Below, piece after piece: positions 16,118 through 25,650 of a DNA stretch of 64,000 nucleotides. Position 1 is the stretch's first letter. Every line of letters begins with the position of its first letter. The stretch spans positions 124,001-188,000 of the forward strand of contig JARLGZ010000054.1 of the NCBI GenBank assembly GCA_031292515.1. The letters run 5' to 3'. The stretch is from Puia sp. (lineage in GTDB: Bacteria; Bacteroidota; Bacteroidia; Chitinophagales; Chitinophagaceae). The position numbers and the translations under genes are program-made. The notes beneath the pieces were generated by a model, which saw nothing but the letters and a program-made list of their open reading frames with translations, made no database searches and had not been told where the DNA came from.

Positions 16118-18109
16118 ATGATAAAGATACCTAAATTGATCCGTTGGATTTTTGCAACGGGGATTATTTTTTTGCTGCTCATGTTCCTGCTCAGGATAGC
16201 GCTTTTTGAGGTGTTCAGCAAGCAGGGGAATTCGTTTTCGGGCGTTTTTTCCTCTTTTGTGTTAGGCGCCCGCTTCGATATACAATTTATTTCGATTGTG
16301 TTGGTCTTATTGCTGCTGATAGGGTGCTTTCCCGTTCTGAATCCATTCAGGACTGCGGCCGGCCAGCGGACGGCTTTATTCGTGACCGGGCTCACGGCCT
16401 TCCTGCTTGCCTTTTTCTATGCGGTCGATTTTGCGCACTACAGCTACCTGTCGCAACGGTTGAGCGCCAGCGTGCTGAACTATCTCGCCGACACAGGCAT
16501 CTCAGCAAATATGGTCTGGCAGACCTATCCCGTTCTCCGCATCCTTTTATTGCTGGTTGTGGGAACCTGGCTATTGCAAAAAGCGGTGAAATGGGTTTTT
16601 GGCAGGATCGACCGGGCCCGGGAGACAACCCTGCCCCGCGGCAGACGGGCTTTGTACTTCGTGCCCGCATTTGGGTTGTTGGGCCTGGGCATATTCGGGC
16701 GCATCGGTCAATATCCCCTCCGGTGGAGCGACGCCTTTACCTTGGGAAGCGACTACAAGGCAGGGCTGGCGATGAATCCCTTCGAGTCGTTTTTCAGCAG
16801 CCTGAAGTTTCGGCACGGTGGCTATAGCGAGGCTAAGATTAAAAAACTGCTCCCGGTGCTGGCGCCCTATTACGGTTTTCGCACCGGGGACACCCTCAGC
16901 AACGATTTCGAACGAGACTTCCCGGCCCCCCGTGCGGGAGCCCTGACGACAAAGCCCAATGTGGTGGTTGTCATCTGCGAATCCTTTAGCGCTTACAAGA
17001 GCTCGATGTGGGGTAATCCGCTGAACACCACGCCTTTTTTCATGGGGCTTTGTGATCAGGGCCTGTTTTTCGATCATTGTTTCACCCCCAGCTATGGCAC
17101 GGCGAGAGGCGTATGGGCCGTGATCACGGGCATCCCGGATGTAGAAGTGAATACGACCACCTCCAGCCGCAACCCGGCCGCCGTCGATCAGCGGACGATC
17201 ATCAACAGTTTCGAAGGGTATGAGAAATACTATTTCCTGGGCGGCAGCACCAGCTGGGCAAACATACGCGGTCTGCTCACCAACAATATCAAGGGGCTCC
17301 ATCTTTTCGAGCAGCAGGATTATGATGCCCCCAAGATCGACGTATGGGGCATCAGTGACAAGAATCTCTTCCTGGAAGCCAATAAAAGGCTGAAGGAACA
17401 GGACCGGCCTTTCTTCGCCATTATTCAGACGGCGGACAACCATCGTCCCTATACGATTCCGAAAGAAGACCAGCAGGATTTCCATCCCGCCACGGCTCCG
17501 AAGGACTCGTTGCGGAAATATGGTTTCGAAAGCGACGGAGAGATGAATGCCTTCCGGTACACCGATTTCTGTTATCGCACCTTCATCGAAGCCGCTTCAA
17601 AGGAGAAATATTTCCGGAATACCGTCTTTCTTTTCGTCGGCGATCATGGTATCGCGGGGGATGCCGGCGCCATGTTCCCCCGGGCCTGGACCGATCAGCG
17701 CCTGACCATGGAGCATGTACCGCTGCTGATCTACGCACCCGCGTTGATAGCACCCCGCAAGATCACCGCTCCCTGTTCCCAATTGGATGTGCTGCCGACC
17801 CTGGCCGGTCTGTGCGGCATTCCCTATCAAAATACCACGCTTGGTAGGGATGTGCTCGACACGGCCCGTTATGGCGGCAAGGATTTCTCTTTTGTCTATG
17901 ACCCGGACGGTTACTATATCGGCCTGGTCAAGGACGGTTATTTTTACCGCAGGCAATACAAGACCGGGAAAGATGAGATCGTATCGGTGTTGAACAACGA
18001 CGCGGTTCCGGCCGGGAATGCACAGGGCGACGCGGAGCAGCACATGAAGCAACTGACCGAGGGCATTTATGAGACGGCAAAATATATGTTGCTGAAAAAT
18101 AAGAAGTAA
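16118..18109 (+). CDS. LTA-synthase-like sulfatase family membrane enzyme
   Basis: About 663 residues from ATG 16118. The N-terminal 200 residues hold about five transmembrane helices; the rest is an alkaline-phosphatase-fold sulfatase domain facing the periplasm. Visible parts are KPNVVVVICESFSAYKSS, where a Thr or Ser nucleophile sits further on in FTPSYGTARGVWAVITG, and VFLFVGDHGIAGDAG, a metal motif near the end. Gram-negative relatives transfer phosphoglycerol or phosphoethanolamine to lipids or glycans. The ORF is open to ATG 16049, but the promoter favours 16118. The unknown lipoprotein gene follows closely. Confidence 0.87.
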   Translation: MIKIPKLIRWIFATGIIFLLLMFLLRIALFEVFSKQGNSFSGVFSSFVLGARFDIQFISIVLVLLLLIGCFPVLNPFRTAAGQRTALFVTGLTAFLLAFFYAVDFAHYSYLSQRLSASVLNYLADTGISANMVWQTYPVLRILLLLVVGTWLLQKAVKWVFGRIDRARETTLPRGRRALYFVPAFGLLGLGIFGRIGQYPLRWSDAFTLGSDYKAGLAMNPFESFFSSLKFRHGGYSEAKIKKLLPVLAPYYGFRTGDTLSNDFERDFPAPRAGALTTKPNVVVVICESFSAYKSSMWGNPLNTTPFFMGLCDQGLFFDHCFTPSYGTARGVWAVITGIPDVEVNTTTSSRNPAAVDQRTIINSFEGYEKYYFLGGSTSWANIRGLLTNNIKGLHLFEQQDYDAPKIDVWGISDKNLFLEANKRLKEQDRPFFAIIQTADNHRPYTIPKEDQQDFHPATAPKDSLRKYGFESDGEMNAFRYTDFCYRTFIEAASKEKYFRNTVFLFVGDHGIAGDAGAMFPRAWTDQRLTMEHVPLLIYAPALIAPRKITAPCSQLDVLPTLAGLCGIPYQNTTLGRDVLDTARYGGKDFSFVYDPDGYYIGLVKDGYFYRRQYKTGKDEIVSVLNNDAVPAGNAQGDAEQHMKQLTEGIYETAKYMLLKNKK

Positions 18110-18151
18110 CTTGCCTGAATGGGGGTAAATACCATCAAACAGCGCAGACGG

Positions 18152-20281
18152 ATGATAAAAATCTCAAAGCAGTTGCGGACAGGCTTCGCCGTGTTTCTTC
18201 CGGTCGTCTTCCTGGCCTGCGGCAATACAGGAAGGGGGTCGTCGGGGGGGCCGGGACCTGCTGACGCGGTTGCGATGGGTCCGGTTGTTCCCGCCGTCTC
18301 CTGTACAAGCCCCCAAAAGATCACCGCCATTTATAAAGACCATGTATATGACCTGGCGGGTTATGCCGATGAAGGCAAGGGCGATCCTTTCAATCTTTTC
18401 GACGAGAACGCCTATGTGGACCCCCGCGCCGACAGCAAGCCGGTTGGGGCGGCCTCGGCGTATACCCCGCTTACCGACCCTCAGCCCCGGTTCGCCAGGG
18501 AGATCTATTTCCCGTCAGGCAAAGGCAGTCGCATAGTCACCGATCTGCAGATTCCCTATAAACTTTCCGAAGTATATGTCTATGACCGCTCCCGCTCGGC
18601 GGATAGCGTCTGGATCTATACCGGCAATATGAACAACTGGAAGCTGCGGGCCGCTTTCACGACACGCGACGATCCTTCGCAGTGGGGATGGCGGCGCTTC
18701 TCCCTGGGGGACAGTGCGCAATATGTCATGATCCGTTTCAGCAGTTTCGAGATCCGGATCACCGAGATGGTATTGTACGGATGCCCCTACGGACAGCCTC
18801 CACCGCCGTCTTCGACTGTCTACCAGGGAGCACGGCTGCCCAAAAAGCGGATGAAGGAGTTTCTGGGCGCCAACTATTTCGTCGAACAGGAGCCGGCCTG
18901 GGTCCGGCCCTTTCATGAGAATCGCGTGTATACTTATGCGTCCTATTTCGATGACGATACCGTCAACGAATATCCGCATAACAGATATGATCTCCGGCAT
19001 TTCGGCTTCTGGAACACCGGTCTGCGGCAATACAGCTATTTCATGGACGATCTTCACAAGGCCAATGGGGCCAGGACCTGGTATAGCATACGGGGCCCTT
19101 CCCTTTGGCTGGCGAGACAGGGGTTCACAGACAAGGATCGCCCCCTGACAAAACCCGGCATGGATCCCGAAGACACCCGGAGCTACGCGCGACATGCGAA
19201 TATGATGTGGCATCTTGCAGCCTTTTTTGGCCATACACGGGTCGATACCAACCTGCTTTCCCTGTCTCACAGCCCCCGCCGTTCCGGTCTGGGGCTTATG
19301 TCGCTCTATGAGAACGGAAACGAAGAAGATGCCTGGTGGGTCGGAAGCAGATACTGTTCCCCGATGGAATATTTCGCGCAGAGTTCGGCAGACTATGACG
19401 GGGCCGAAGGCGCCCTGGGCGCCAGGACCGGGATCAAACAGGCGGATCCGGGCAGCGACCTCATGACGAGTGGCATCATCGGCCTGGATACCAATAGGAT
19501 CAAAGTCTATGCCTTCCTCTGCAAAACCCTCCGCAACGACAAGGCCTTCCTCTGGCAAGGCGGCATCCAGTATCATCATTATTCCAACAACGGGCAGGTA
19601 GCCATCACGCCGGAAGAAGATTCCCTCCGGTGGAAACTGAGCCATACCCGCGATTTTACCTACCGGGTCGCGCCGGGTGTCGAATGCATCCTGGGAGAGA
19701 ATGGATATGACAAGGGCAGGGCTTCGCGGCAGGCCGCCCCGCTATTACCCGGGTATACGTCCGCTCAAAGCCAGGGCATCCTGATCCTGCGTTCCATCAA
19801 CGCGACCGCCTTCTCCGGTTTCGACCGGTATGTGCTTTACTGGCTGCGGGATTTTGACAACGAGGACATCCCGGATGTCTACGGGACCAGCGGGGTGCTT
19901 CGCGTCTTCTCAAAAGACAGCGTGCATTATTATCCCGGGTGGTATTATATCAGCACGTTTGTCAACCGGCTCGCGGATTTCGTACCCGATACGATCGTGC
20001 AGGAACAGGGGCCTGTCTGGATCTACAAATACCGGCATGCTTCTTCCCCCGACTCGGTCGCCTATTTCATCTATTGCCCGACCCGCAGGGGCGTTCATAT
20101 CAGCCAATACCCGCTCACGGTCGGCAGCCGTACAACCGGGGGGAGCGCCGAAGTGATCAGTTTCCCGGACGACTCGCTCACCGGACGACAGACCACCCGC
20201 CCGATCACGGACGGCAAGGTGCTGGTCGATGTGGAAGAGAAGCCGAAACTGGTGATGATTGTCGAAAAAGGAGCCCGATGA
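18152..20281 (+). CDS. large lipoprotein with F5/8-type-C-like domain, function unknown
   Basis: About 709 residues; the frame is open to ATG 18119, 9 bases after the upstream stop, and either start is possible. A lipobox, PVVFLACG, marks it as a lipoprotein. Next comes a discoidin (F5/8 type C)-like region (YKLSEVYVYDRSRSADSVWI, later YVMIRFSSFEIRITEMVLYG). A long domain with many Trp/Tyr/Asp residues follows, and it could be a glycoside-hydrolase-like barrel (YFVEQEPAWVRPFHE, WYSIRGPSLWL, LYENGNEEDAWWVG). I cannot assign a family or catalytic acids with certainty. It is probably an outer-membrane glycan-binding or glycan-cleaving protein. Confidence 0.75.
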   Translation: MIKISKQLRTGFAVFLPVVFLACGNTGRGSSGGPGPADAVAMGPVVPAVSCTSPQKITAIYKDHVYDLAGYADEGKGDPFNLFDENAYVDPRADSKPVGAASAYTPLTDPQPRFAREIYFPSGKGSRIVTDLQIPYKLSEVYVYDRSRSADSVWIYTGNMNNWKLRAAFTTRDDPSQWGWRRFSLGDSAQYVMIRFSSFEIRITEMVLYGCPYGQPPPPSSTVYQGARLPKKRMKEFLGANYFVEQEPAWVRPFHENRVYTYASYFDDDTVNEYPHNRYDLRHFGFWNTGLRQYSYFMDDLHKANGARTWYSIRGPSLWLARQGFTDKDRPLTKPGMDPEDTRSYARHANMMWHLAAFFGHTRVDTNLLSLSHSPRRSGLGLMSLYENGNEEDAWWVGSRYCSPMEYFAQSSADYDGAEGALGARTGIKQADPGSDLMTSGIIGLDTNRIKVYAFLCKTLRNDKAFLWQGGIQYHHYSNNGQVAITPEEDSLRWKLSHTRDFTYRVAPGVECILGENGYDKGRASRQAAPLLPGYTSAQSQGILILRSINATAFSGFDRYVLYWLRDFDNEDIPDVYGTSGVLRVFSKDSVHYYPGWYYISTFVNRLADFVPDTIVQEQGPVWIYKYRHASSPDSVAYFIYCPTRRGVHISQYPLTVGSRTTGGSAEVISFPDDSLTGRQTTRPITDGKVLVDVEEKPKLVMIVEKGAR

Positions 20282-20293
20282 TCCCGCTGCTAT

Positions 20294-21043
20294 CTATTTT
20301 TCCGTCTTCTTTGCAACGAGCAGCAGTCTCGGCGAAAGATTGATATCATAAGGCCCGAGGTTATAATCCCCGAAGATCTCCTGGATCTGGAGCCCGTGAT
20401 AGGAAAACATATCGTTGAAGTCGCCGGGCGAGAATTTGGCCACCTTTTCCATGTATTCCAGCGGCTCAGCCAACCGGTCGTCTTCAATGACTATCTTTTT
20501 GTAGAAATGGGTCTCGTCATACCATTTGGTGAGATAATAGGTGATGCCGTCTATTTTCTTTTCAGAACGGTGCACCAGGTGGTTTTCGGCGTAGTGAGAG
20601 TTGAGATAGTCGAGCACGAGGATACCCTGGCTTTTCAGCGCGTGGCTGATCGTCCGGATGACGTTATAATGCTCGCGTTCCGTGCGGAAGTAACCAAAAC
20701 TCGTGAAGAAATTGAAAGCATAGTCGAAATAGTTTATGCTGAACGACTGGCGCATATCGTGCAGGTAGAAATGGAGATGCTCATGCTCGAACTGCTGGGC
20801 ATAGTTTATGCTGTTTGCCGCAATATCGATTCCCGTCACGTCCAGCCCTTTTTCGGCCAGGATCCGGGCATGCCTTCCCTTGCCGCAGGCTACATCCACG
20901 GCGCGGGCCCCTGCCGGCGGATCCAGGTATTTTATCAGGCGGTCGATGAAAGAAGCGGCTTCCTGTTCATTCCGTTCAAAATATAGCGTGTGATAGTAGG
21001 GAGAATCGAACCACTCGCGAAACCACTCATCAGGTATTGACAT
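20294..21043 (-). CDS. class I SAM-dependent methyltransferase
   Basis: 249 residues with the SAM-binding motif AVDVACGKGRHARILAEKG, the acidic end of strand 2 in VTGIDIA, and motif II around YFDYAFNFFTSFGYF. The length and the helical cap between strands resemble small-molecule methyltransferases such as UbiE/Tam types. No clue to the substrate comes from neighbours: it converges on the lipoprotein gene (12 bases apart) and is divergent from glmM. Confidence 0.88.
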   Translation of the reverse strand: MSIPDEWFREWFDSPYYHTLYFERNEQEAASFIDRLIKYLDPPAGARAVDVACGKGRHARILAEKGLDVTGIDIAANSINYAQQFEHEHLHFYLHDMRQSFSINYFDYAFNFFTSFGYFRTEREHYNVIRTISHALKSQGILVLDYLNSHYAENHLVHRSEKKIDGITYYLTKWYDETHFYKKIVIEDDRLAEPLEYMEKVAKFSPGDFNDMFSYHGLQIQEIFGDYNLGPYDINLSPRLLLVAKKTEK

Positions 21044-21060
21044 GCTGTCAGATCTTTTGG

Positions 21061-21068
21061 CAAATTTA
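21061..21068 (-). promoter_or_regulatory. TAAATTTG -7 element of the methyltransferase gene
   Basis: On the minus strand TAAATTTG lies 17 bases before the ATG at 21043. Confidence 0.5.
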
Positions 21069-21273
21069 TGGGGGCGCTGCCATTATTTCGGAAAATCAGT
21101 TTTAAAATGTGCATATTTAAATAAAGATTATTTGTTTTCTGGCATTTTCCTTGCGGCACCGTAATCCGATAAGACAAGCTCTTTTTCGTTTAAATTTTTC
21201 CTTTCTTTTTTTGATAAAATTCAAATCTTAGGAATACTCCGAAAGCGGTAATCTATCCCGCCTTTCAAACCCT

Positions 21274-21281
21274 TATTTTTG
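21274..21281 (+). promoter_or_regulatory. TATTTTTG -7 element of glmM
   Basis: The TAnnTTTG element ends 24 bases before the GTG start at 21306. Confidence 0.6.
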
Positions 21282-21305
21282 CAGTAATTTAAACCAAGTC
21301 ATACT

Positions 21306-22685
21306 GTGGCATTGATCAAGAGCATTTCCGGCATCAGAGGAACTATTGGAGGAAGACCGGGAGAGAATCTCTCCCCGTTGGATACGGTGAAATTTACCGC
21401 AGCCTTTGGCAGTTGGGTCAGGGACCAGAACAAAGGCAGAAAGATCGTGATCGGCCGGGATGGGAGAATCAGCGGGAAGATGGTGAGTGATTTGGTAGTG
21501 AGCACTTTATCCGGTCTCGGTTTGGATATCGTGGATTTGGGATTATCGACTACCCCTACCGTCGAACTGGCGGTTACGGGATTGGGGGCTGCGGGAGGGA
21601 TCATTATCACCGCCAGCCACAACCCTAAGGAATGGAATGCCCTGAAACTGCTGAATCACCAGGGGGAGTTTATCAACGCAGAAGACGGCGCCATCGTACT
21701 CGAAAAAGCCCGGAAGGAAGACTTCGTCTTTGCCACGGTCGATCGATTGGGCGTCTATTCCCTCGACGAGACCTGGTTGCAGAAGCATATCGACCTCGTG
21801 GTCAACCATCCCCTGGTGGACAAAAATTCCATTCAGCAAAAAAACTATAAGATCGTACTGGATGCCATCAATTCTACGGGCGCCTTGTTCATTCCCCCCT
21901 TGTTGAAAGCATTGGGTGTGGAAGAGGTCATCGTGCTCAACGAGGAAGTCAGCGGGAAATTCGCGCACAACCCGGAGCCTTTGCCGGAGAACCTGACGGC
22001 CCTCAGCGGAACCGTACAGAAATCGAAGGCCGACCTGGGGATTGCCGTCGACCCGGATGTGGACCGTCTTTGCTTTGTATGCGAAGACGGCAGCATGTTT
22101 GGGGAAGAATATACCCTTGTGGCGGTCGCTGACTACGTGCTGGCCCGGACCCCGGGCAATACGGTCAGCAACATGAGCAGCACAAAGGCCTTGAAGGAGA
22201 TCACCCTCAAACACGGAGGGCAGTACTTTCCTTCCGCCGTGGGCGAGGTGAATGTGGTCCGTCGGATGAAAGAAACGGGAGCTGTCATTGGCGGGGAGGG
22301 GAATGGAGGCATCATCGTACCGGACTTTCATTATGGCCGTGACGCACTGATCGGGATCGGCCTGTTCCTGAGCGCCCTGTCGCGCCATAAAAACGGGATC
22401 AAATCCTTCCGCACGAGATACCCCGACTATTTCATCTCCAAGAATAAGATAGAACTGCAAAACGGCATCGACGTACACGCCATCTTCGACAAGATCCAGC
22501 GAAAATATAAGAACCAGCCCGTCAACACCGATGACGGGCTTAAAATTGAGTTCGATAACGACTGGGTGCATCTCCGTACCTCCAATACGGAACCGATCAT
22601 CCGCATCTATGCCGAGAGTAATTTCGAAACGACGGCCAACAATATCGCGCTCCGGTTGATGCAGGATATCAAGGAGTTCATCTAG
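21306..22685 (+). CDS. glmM: phosphoglucosamine mutase
   Basis: 459 residues, the normal GlmM length. The start is GTG (reading MALIKSISGIRGTIGG), which brings the N-terminal SGIRG substrate loop. The phosphoserine loop is IITASHNPKEWNALKLL, the metal loop is AVDPDVDRLCFV, the sugar-specificity loop GGEGNGGIIVPDFHYGRDAL, and the phosphate-binding end RTSNTEPIIRIYAE. The enzyme converts glucosamine-6-phosphate to glucosamine-1-phosphate for peptidoglycan and LPS. The single-copy-like context supports glmM rather than another phosphohexomutase, though phosphomannomutase activity is not excluded. Confidence 0.9.
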   Translation: MALIKSISGIRGTIGGRPGENLSPLDTVKFTAAFGSWVRDQNKGRKIVIGRDGRISGKMVSDLVVSTLSGLGLDIVDLGLSTTPTVELAVTGLGAAGGIIITASHNPKEWNALKLLNHQGEFINAEDGAIVLEKARKEDFVFATVDRLGVYSLDETWLQKHIDLVVNHPLVDKNSIQQKNYKIVLDAINSTGALFIPPLLKALGVEEVIVLNEEVSGKFAHNPEPLPENLTALSGTVQKSKADLGIAVDPDVDRLCFVCEDGSMFGEEYTLVAVADYVLARTPGNTVSNMSSTKALKEITLKHGGQYFPSAVGEVNVVRRMKETGAVIGGEGNGGIIVPDFHYGRDALIGIGLFLSALSRHKNGIKSFRTRYPDYFISKNKIELQNGIDVHAIFDKIQRKYKNQPVNTDDGLKIEFDNDWVHLRTSNTEPIIRIYAESNFETTANNIALRLMQDIKEFI

Positions 22686-22734
22686 CCCGGTTGCCGGTAC
22701 GTCCCTGCCTAAGGGGCGGAAGTCCGGGAATTCC

Positions 22735-22742
22735 TATCTTTG
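22735..22742 (+). promoter_or_regulatory. TATCTTTG -7 element of the cysteine desulfurase gene
   Basis: It ends 11 bases before ATG 22754 and lies inside the longer ORF that begins at 22691, which favours the later start. Confidence 0.6.
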
Positions 22743-22753
22743 CGATCCTATTT

Positions 22754-23881
22754 ATGCAAAGAATCTATTTTGACAATGCCGCTACGACTTCCCTCGACCC
22801 CGAAGTGCTGGAAGCCATGATGCCCTATCTCAAAGAGAAGTTCGGGAATCCTTCGTCCATCTATTCCTACGGGCGCGAGTCCAGGCTGGCCGTCGAGAGT
22901 GCGCGAAAGACGGTCGCAAAGATCCTGAATGCCCACCCGGCCGAGATCTTCTTTACTTCCGGAGGTACCGAAAGCTCGAATACGGCCATCACGGCTGCCG
23001 TGCGCGATCTTGGTTGCAGGCATATCATAACCTCCCCGATGGAGCACCATGCCACCCTGCATACCGTGGAACATCTGCATAAAATGAACGAAGCTTCCGT
23101 GCATTATGTAGAACCGCTGCCCGATGGCCATATCGACCTCGACGACCTGAAACGGCTGCTCTCGGAAAGCGGAGAAAAATGCCTGGTCTCGCTGATGCAT
23201 GCCAATAATGAGATCGGTAACATGCTGGATATACACGCTGTCGGGGACCTCTGCAAGTCCTATGGCGCGGTTTTTCACTCCGACACGGTACAGACCGTAG
23301 GCCATTTTCCATTCGACCTCCGGAACACGCCCGTCCATTTCATCACCGGCGCCGGGCACAAATTCCACGGCCCGAAAGGGGTAGGCATCCTGTATATCAA
23401 CGAGAACGTCAGGATCCATCCCTATATCCACGGAGGCTCGCAGGAACGGAATATGCGGGCAGGCACCGAAAATTTATACGGTATCGTCGGTTTTGCCAAA
23501 GCGCTTGAACTGGCCACCGCCCGTGAACAGGAGGATAGCGCTTATGTCAGGGGCCTAAAGCTCTACATGATGGAACGCCTGCAGCAGTCTCTCAAGGGGA
23601 TCTCTTTCAACGGAGATCCGCTGGGCAAGAGCCTGTATGCCGTGCTGAGCGTGTCCTTCCCAAAGACAGAGAAATCGGAAATGCTTCTTTTCAACCTGGA
23701 CATCAACAATATCTGCGCCTCCGGCGGCAGCGCCTGTACCAGCGGGGCCGAGCAGGGCTCCCATGTCATACGGGCGATCAACAACAATCCAAACCAGGTG
23801 ACCGTACGGTTCTCTTTCTCGAGGAATAATACCCGGGAGGAGATAGACATCCTGGCGGATAAACTGAAAGACCTGATCTGA
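22754..23881 (+). CDS. cysteine desulfurase (NifS/IscS type)
   Basis: About 375 residues. The PLP-enzyme motifs are YFDNAATTSLDPEV at the start, SGGTESSNTAI, HATLHTVEHL, the PLP lysine in GAGHKFHGPKGVG, and the mobile catalytic cysteine in CASGGSACTSGAEQGS. The enzyme takes sulfur from cysteine for Fe-S clusters, thiamine or tRNA thiolation. The SGGSACTSG form is common in Bacteroidota IscS-like group I enzymes. Its stop overlaps the start of the FGGY kinase gene (TGATG), so the two are coupled despite unrelated roles. Confidence 0.92.
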   Translation: MQRIYFDNAATTSLDPEVLEAMMPYLKEKFGNPSSIYSYGRESRLAVESARKTVAKILNAHPAEIFFTSGGTESSNTAITAAVRDLGCRHIITSPMEHHATLHTVEHLHKMNEASVHYVEPLPDGHIDLDDLKRLLSESGEKCLVSLMHANNEIGNMLDIHAVGDLCKSYGAVFHSDTVQTVGHFPFDLRNTPVHFITGAGHKFHGPKGVGILYINENVRIHPYIHGGSQERNMRAGTENLYGIVGFAKALELATAREQEDSAYVRGLKLYMMERLQQSLKGISFNGDPLGKSLYAVLSVSFPKTEKSEMLLFNLDINNICASGGSACTSGAEQGSHVIRAINNNPNQVTVRFSFSRNNTREEIDILADKLKDLI

Positions 23882-25650
23882 TGACAACCCCGATCACACC
23901 GGCGCCGACGATGTCTGCCCCGGGAATACCCCCCACGGCAAAGCCTGTCTCTACGATATCCGCTGCGACGATACCCGCCGCCTCCGGGATGAGATACGTG
24001 ATCGGTATCGACATCGGAACCACCAATACGAAGGCGGTCGCATTTACACAAGACGGAGATCTATTGGCCAGTGCCAGCCAGACCTATCCCGCGATTTCTC
24101 CCCTCCCGGATTATCATGAGCTCGACCCCGCCGTCCTGTTTGACGCGGTCATCGGGGTTCTCAAGGAAGTCTTGTCAAAGACCGCCGGATCCGGAGCGTC
24201 CCTGCCGCAAGAGGAGCATCTTAGCCCGAAGGGCGCCGGCGCTTTGCTGGCAGGTATCGGCTTCAGCTGCGCGATGCACAGCCTGATCCTGGTGGATGAA
24301 CAGGGAAAACCCCTGACGAATGCGATCACCTGGGCCGATCTGAGGAGTAAGGATTACGCCGCGGCTCTCAAAGACAGCGAAGCGGGCAAGCGCATCTATC
24401 GTAACACCGGCACCCCCATCCATCCGATGTCTCCCTTGTGCAAACTATTGTGGTTTAAGGACCAGGAGCCGGCTCTCTTCTCGCAGGCGGCAAAATTTGT
24501 CTCGATCAAGGAATACATCTGGTACCGTCTCTTCGGAAAATGGCTGGTCGACCATTCCCTCGCTTCGGCGACGGGCCTTTTCGATATCAGGGCACTCGAG
24601 TGGTATGGCGAGGCTTTAACCCGGGCGGGTATCGGGCCGGAAAGACTTTCTACGCCTGTTCCCGGCACTTATACCGAAACCGCTCTCTTCCCCGTGTACC
24701 GGATCGCGCTGGGTCTCGACGACGTTAAAAAAGTCGACGGGGCGCTCCCCTTCGTCATCGGCGGCGGCGACGGCTGCCTGGCCAATCTCGGCAGCAATGC
24801 GATCCTTCCGGGAGAAGCGGCCCTTACGATCGGTACCAGCGGCGCTATCCGGATGATCGCCGCGAAACCCGAATACGACCCGCAGGAGCGGATCTTTAAT
24901 TATATCCTTACACCGGGTCTCTACGTTTCCGGCGGAGCCATCAACAATGGCGGCGCCGTTCTCCAATGGTATATCGACAATTTCTGCGAGCCGTCGGGAT
25001 TTGCCACCGGGAAGAGCGGGGATTCTTCCGACGCTACGGGGAACTCTGCGGGTGCTTCACGACCCGGCGACTTTTCAAAATATATCGGGTTGGCCGGGAG
25101 TGTGGACGCCGGAGCCGACGGGCTGATCTTCCTGCCCTATCTTTTCGGCGAAAGAGCGCCGATCTGGAATGCGGATGCCAGGGGCCTGTTCTTCGGCATC
25201 CATTCCCGTCATACCCGCGCACATTTTATACGATCCGTGATCGAAGGAATCTGTTTCTCTTTATACGATGTAGGGGTGTCCCTGGAAGAGACGATCGGTC
25301 CCATCCTCCATATCAACGCCAGCGGCGGTTTTATAAAATCCAGGCGCTGGCTGCAGATCCTTGCCGATATCTTCAACAGGCGCGTATATGTGAACAATAT
25401 TGCGGATGCCTCGGCCATCGGGGCCGCCATTACCGGCTTCCTGGCGGTCGGAATCATCGACAGTCTCGATGAAGCCAAAAAGATGATCCATACCCTTGAG
25501 GTCTTTGAGCCTGACGCACAGCAGCACCTGGTCTACCGACGCTATTTCGGGATCTACAAAGAACTGTACGCCCGGGTAAAAGATATTTATGGGGACCTCC
25601 GGCAGATAGAAGATCGGCTTATATCAGCACATACCCGCCATCCGCAATGA
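23881..25650 (+). CDS. FGGY family carbohydrate kinase (gluconokinase/xylulokinase-like)
   Basis: 589 residues; the kinase core starts at MRYVIGIDIGTTNTKAV (codon at 23989). Both actin-like halves are present: the ATP phosphate loop DIGTTNTKAVAF, the substrate segment GFSCAMHSLIL with ITWADLRSKDYA, TGTPIHPMSPLCKLLWF (typical of gluconokinases), then LTIGTSGAIRM and NASGGFIKSRRWLQILADIF. Two low-complexity parts are odd: the first 36 residues (Thr/Pro/Ala-rich, repeat DNA) and an insert near residue 380 (TGKSGDSSDATGNSAG). The likely reaction is ATP-dependent phosphorylation of gluconate or a pentulose. The end overlaps the convergent SDR by 32 bases. Confidence 0.88.
   Translation: MTTPITPAPTMSAPGIPPTAKPVSTISAATIPAASGMRYVIGIDIGTTNTKAVAFTQDGDLLASASQTYPAISPLPDYHELDPAVLFDAVIGVLKEVLSKTAGSGASLPQEEHLSPKGAGALLAGIGFSCAMHSLILVDEQGKPLTNAITWADLRSKDYAAALKDSEAGKRIYRNTGTPIHPMSPLCKLLWFKDQEPALFSQAAKFVSIKEYIWYRLFGKWLVDHSLASATGLFDIRALEWYGEALTRAGIGPERLSTPVPGTYTETALFPVYRIALGLDDVKKVDGALPFVIGGGDGCLANLGSNAILPGEAALTIGTSGAIRMIAAKPEYDPQERIFNYILTPGLYVSGGAINNGGAVLQWYIDNFCEPSGFATGKSGDSSDATGNSAGASRPGDFSKYIGLAGSVDAGADGLIFLPYLFGERAPIWNADARGLFFGIHSRHTRAHFIRSVIEGICFSLYDVGVSLEETIGPILHINASGGFIKSRRWLQILADIFNRRVYVNNIADASAIGAAITGFLAVGIIDSLDEAKKMIHTLEVFEPDAQQHLVYRRYFGIYKELYARVKDIYGDLRQIEDRLISAHTRHPQ
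23884..23988. repeat. repeat-like low-complexity 5' end of the FGGY kinase gene
   Basis: Variants of CGACGATATCCGC and CCCCGGGAATACC-like 10-13-mers code for a Thr/Pro/Ala/Ile-rich extension before the conserved kinase start. The upstream ATG overlaps the previous stop, so translation probably does begin there. Confidence 0.45.
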
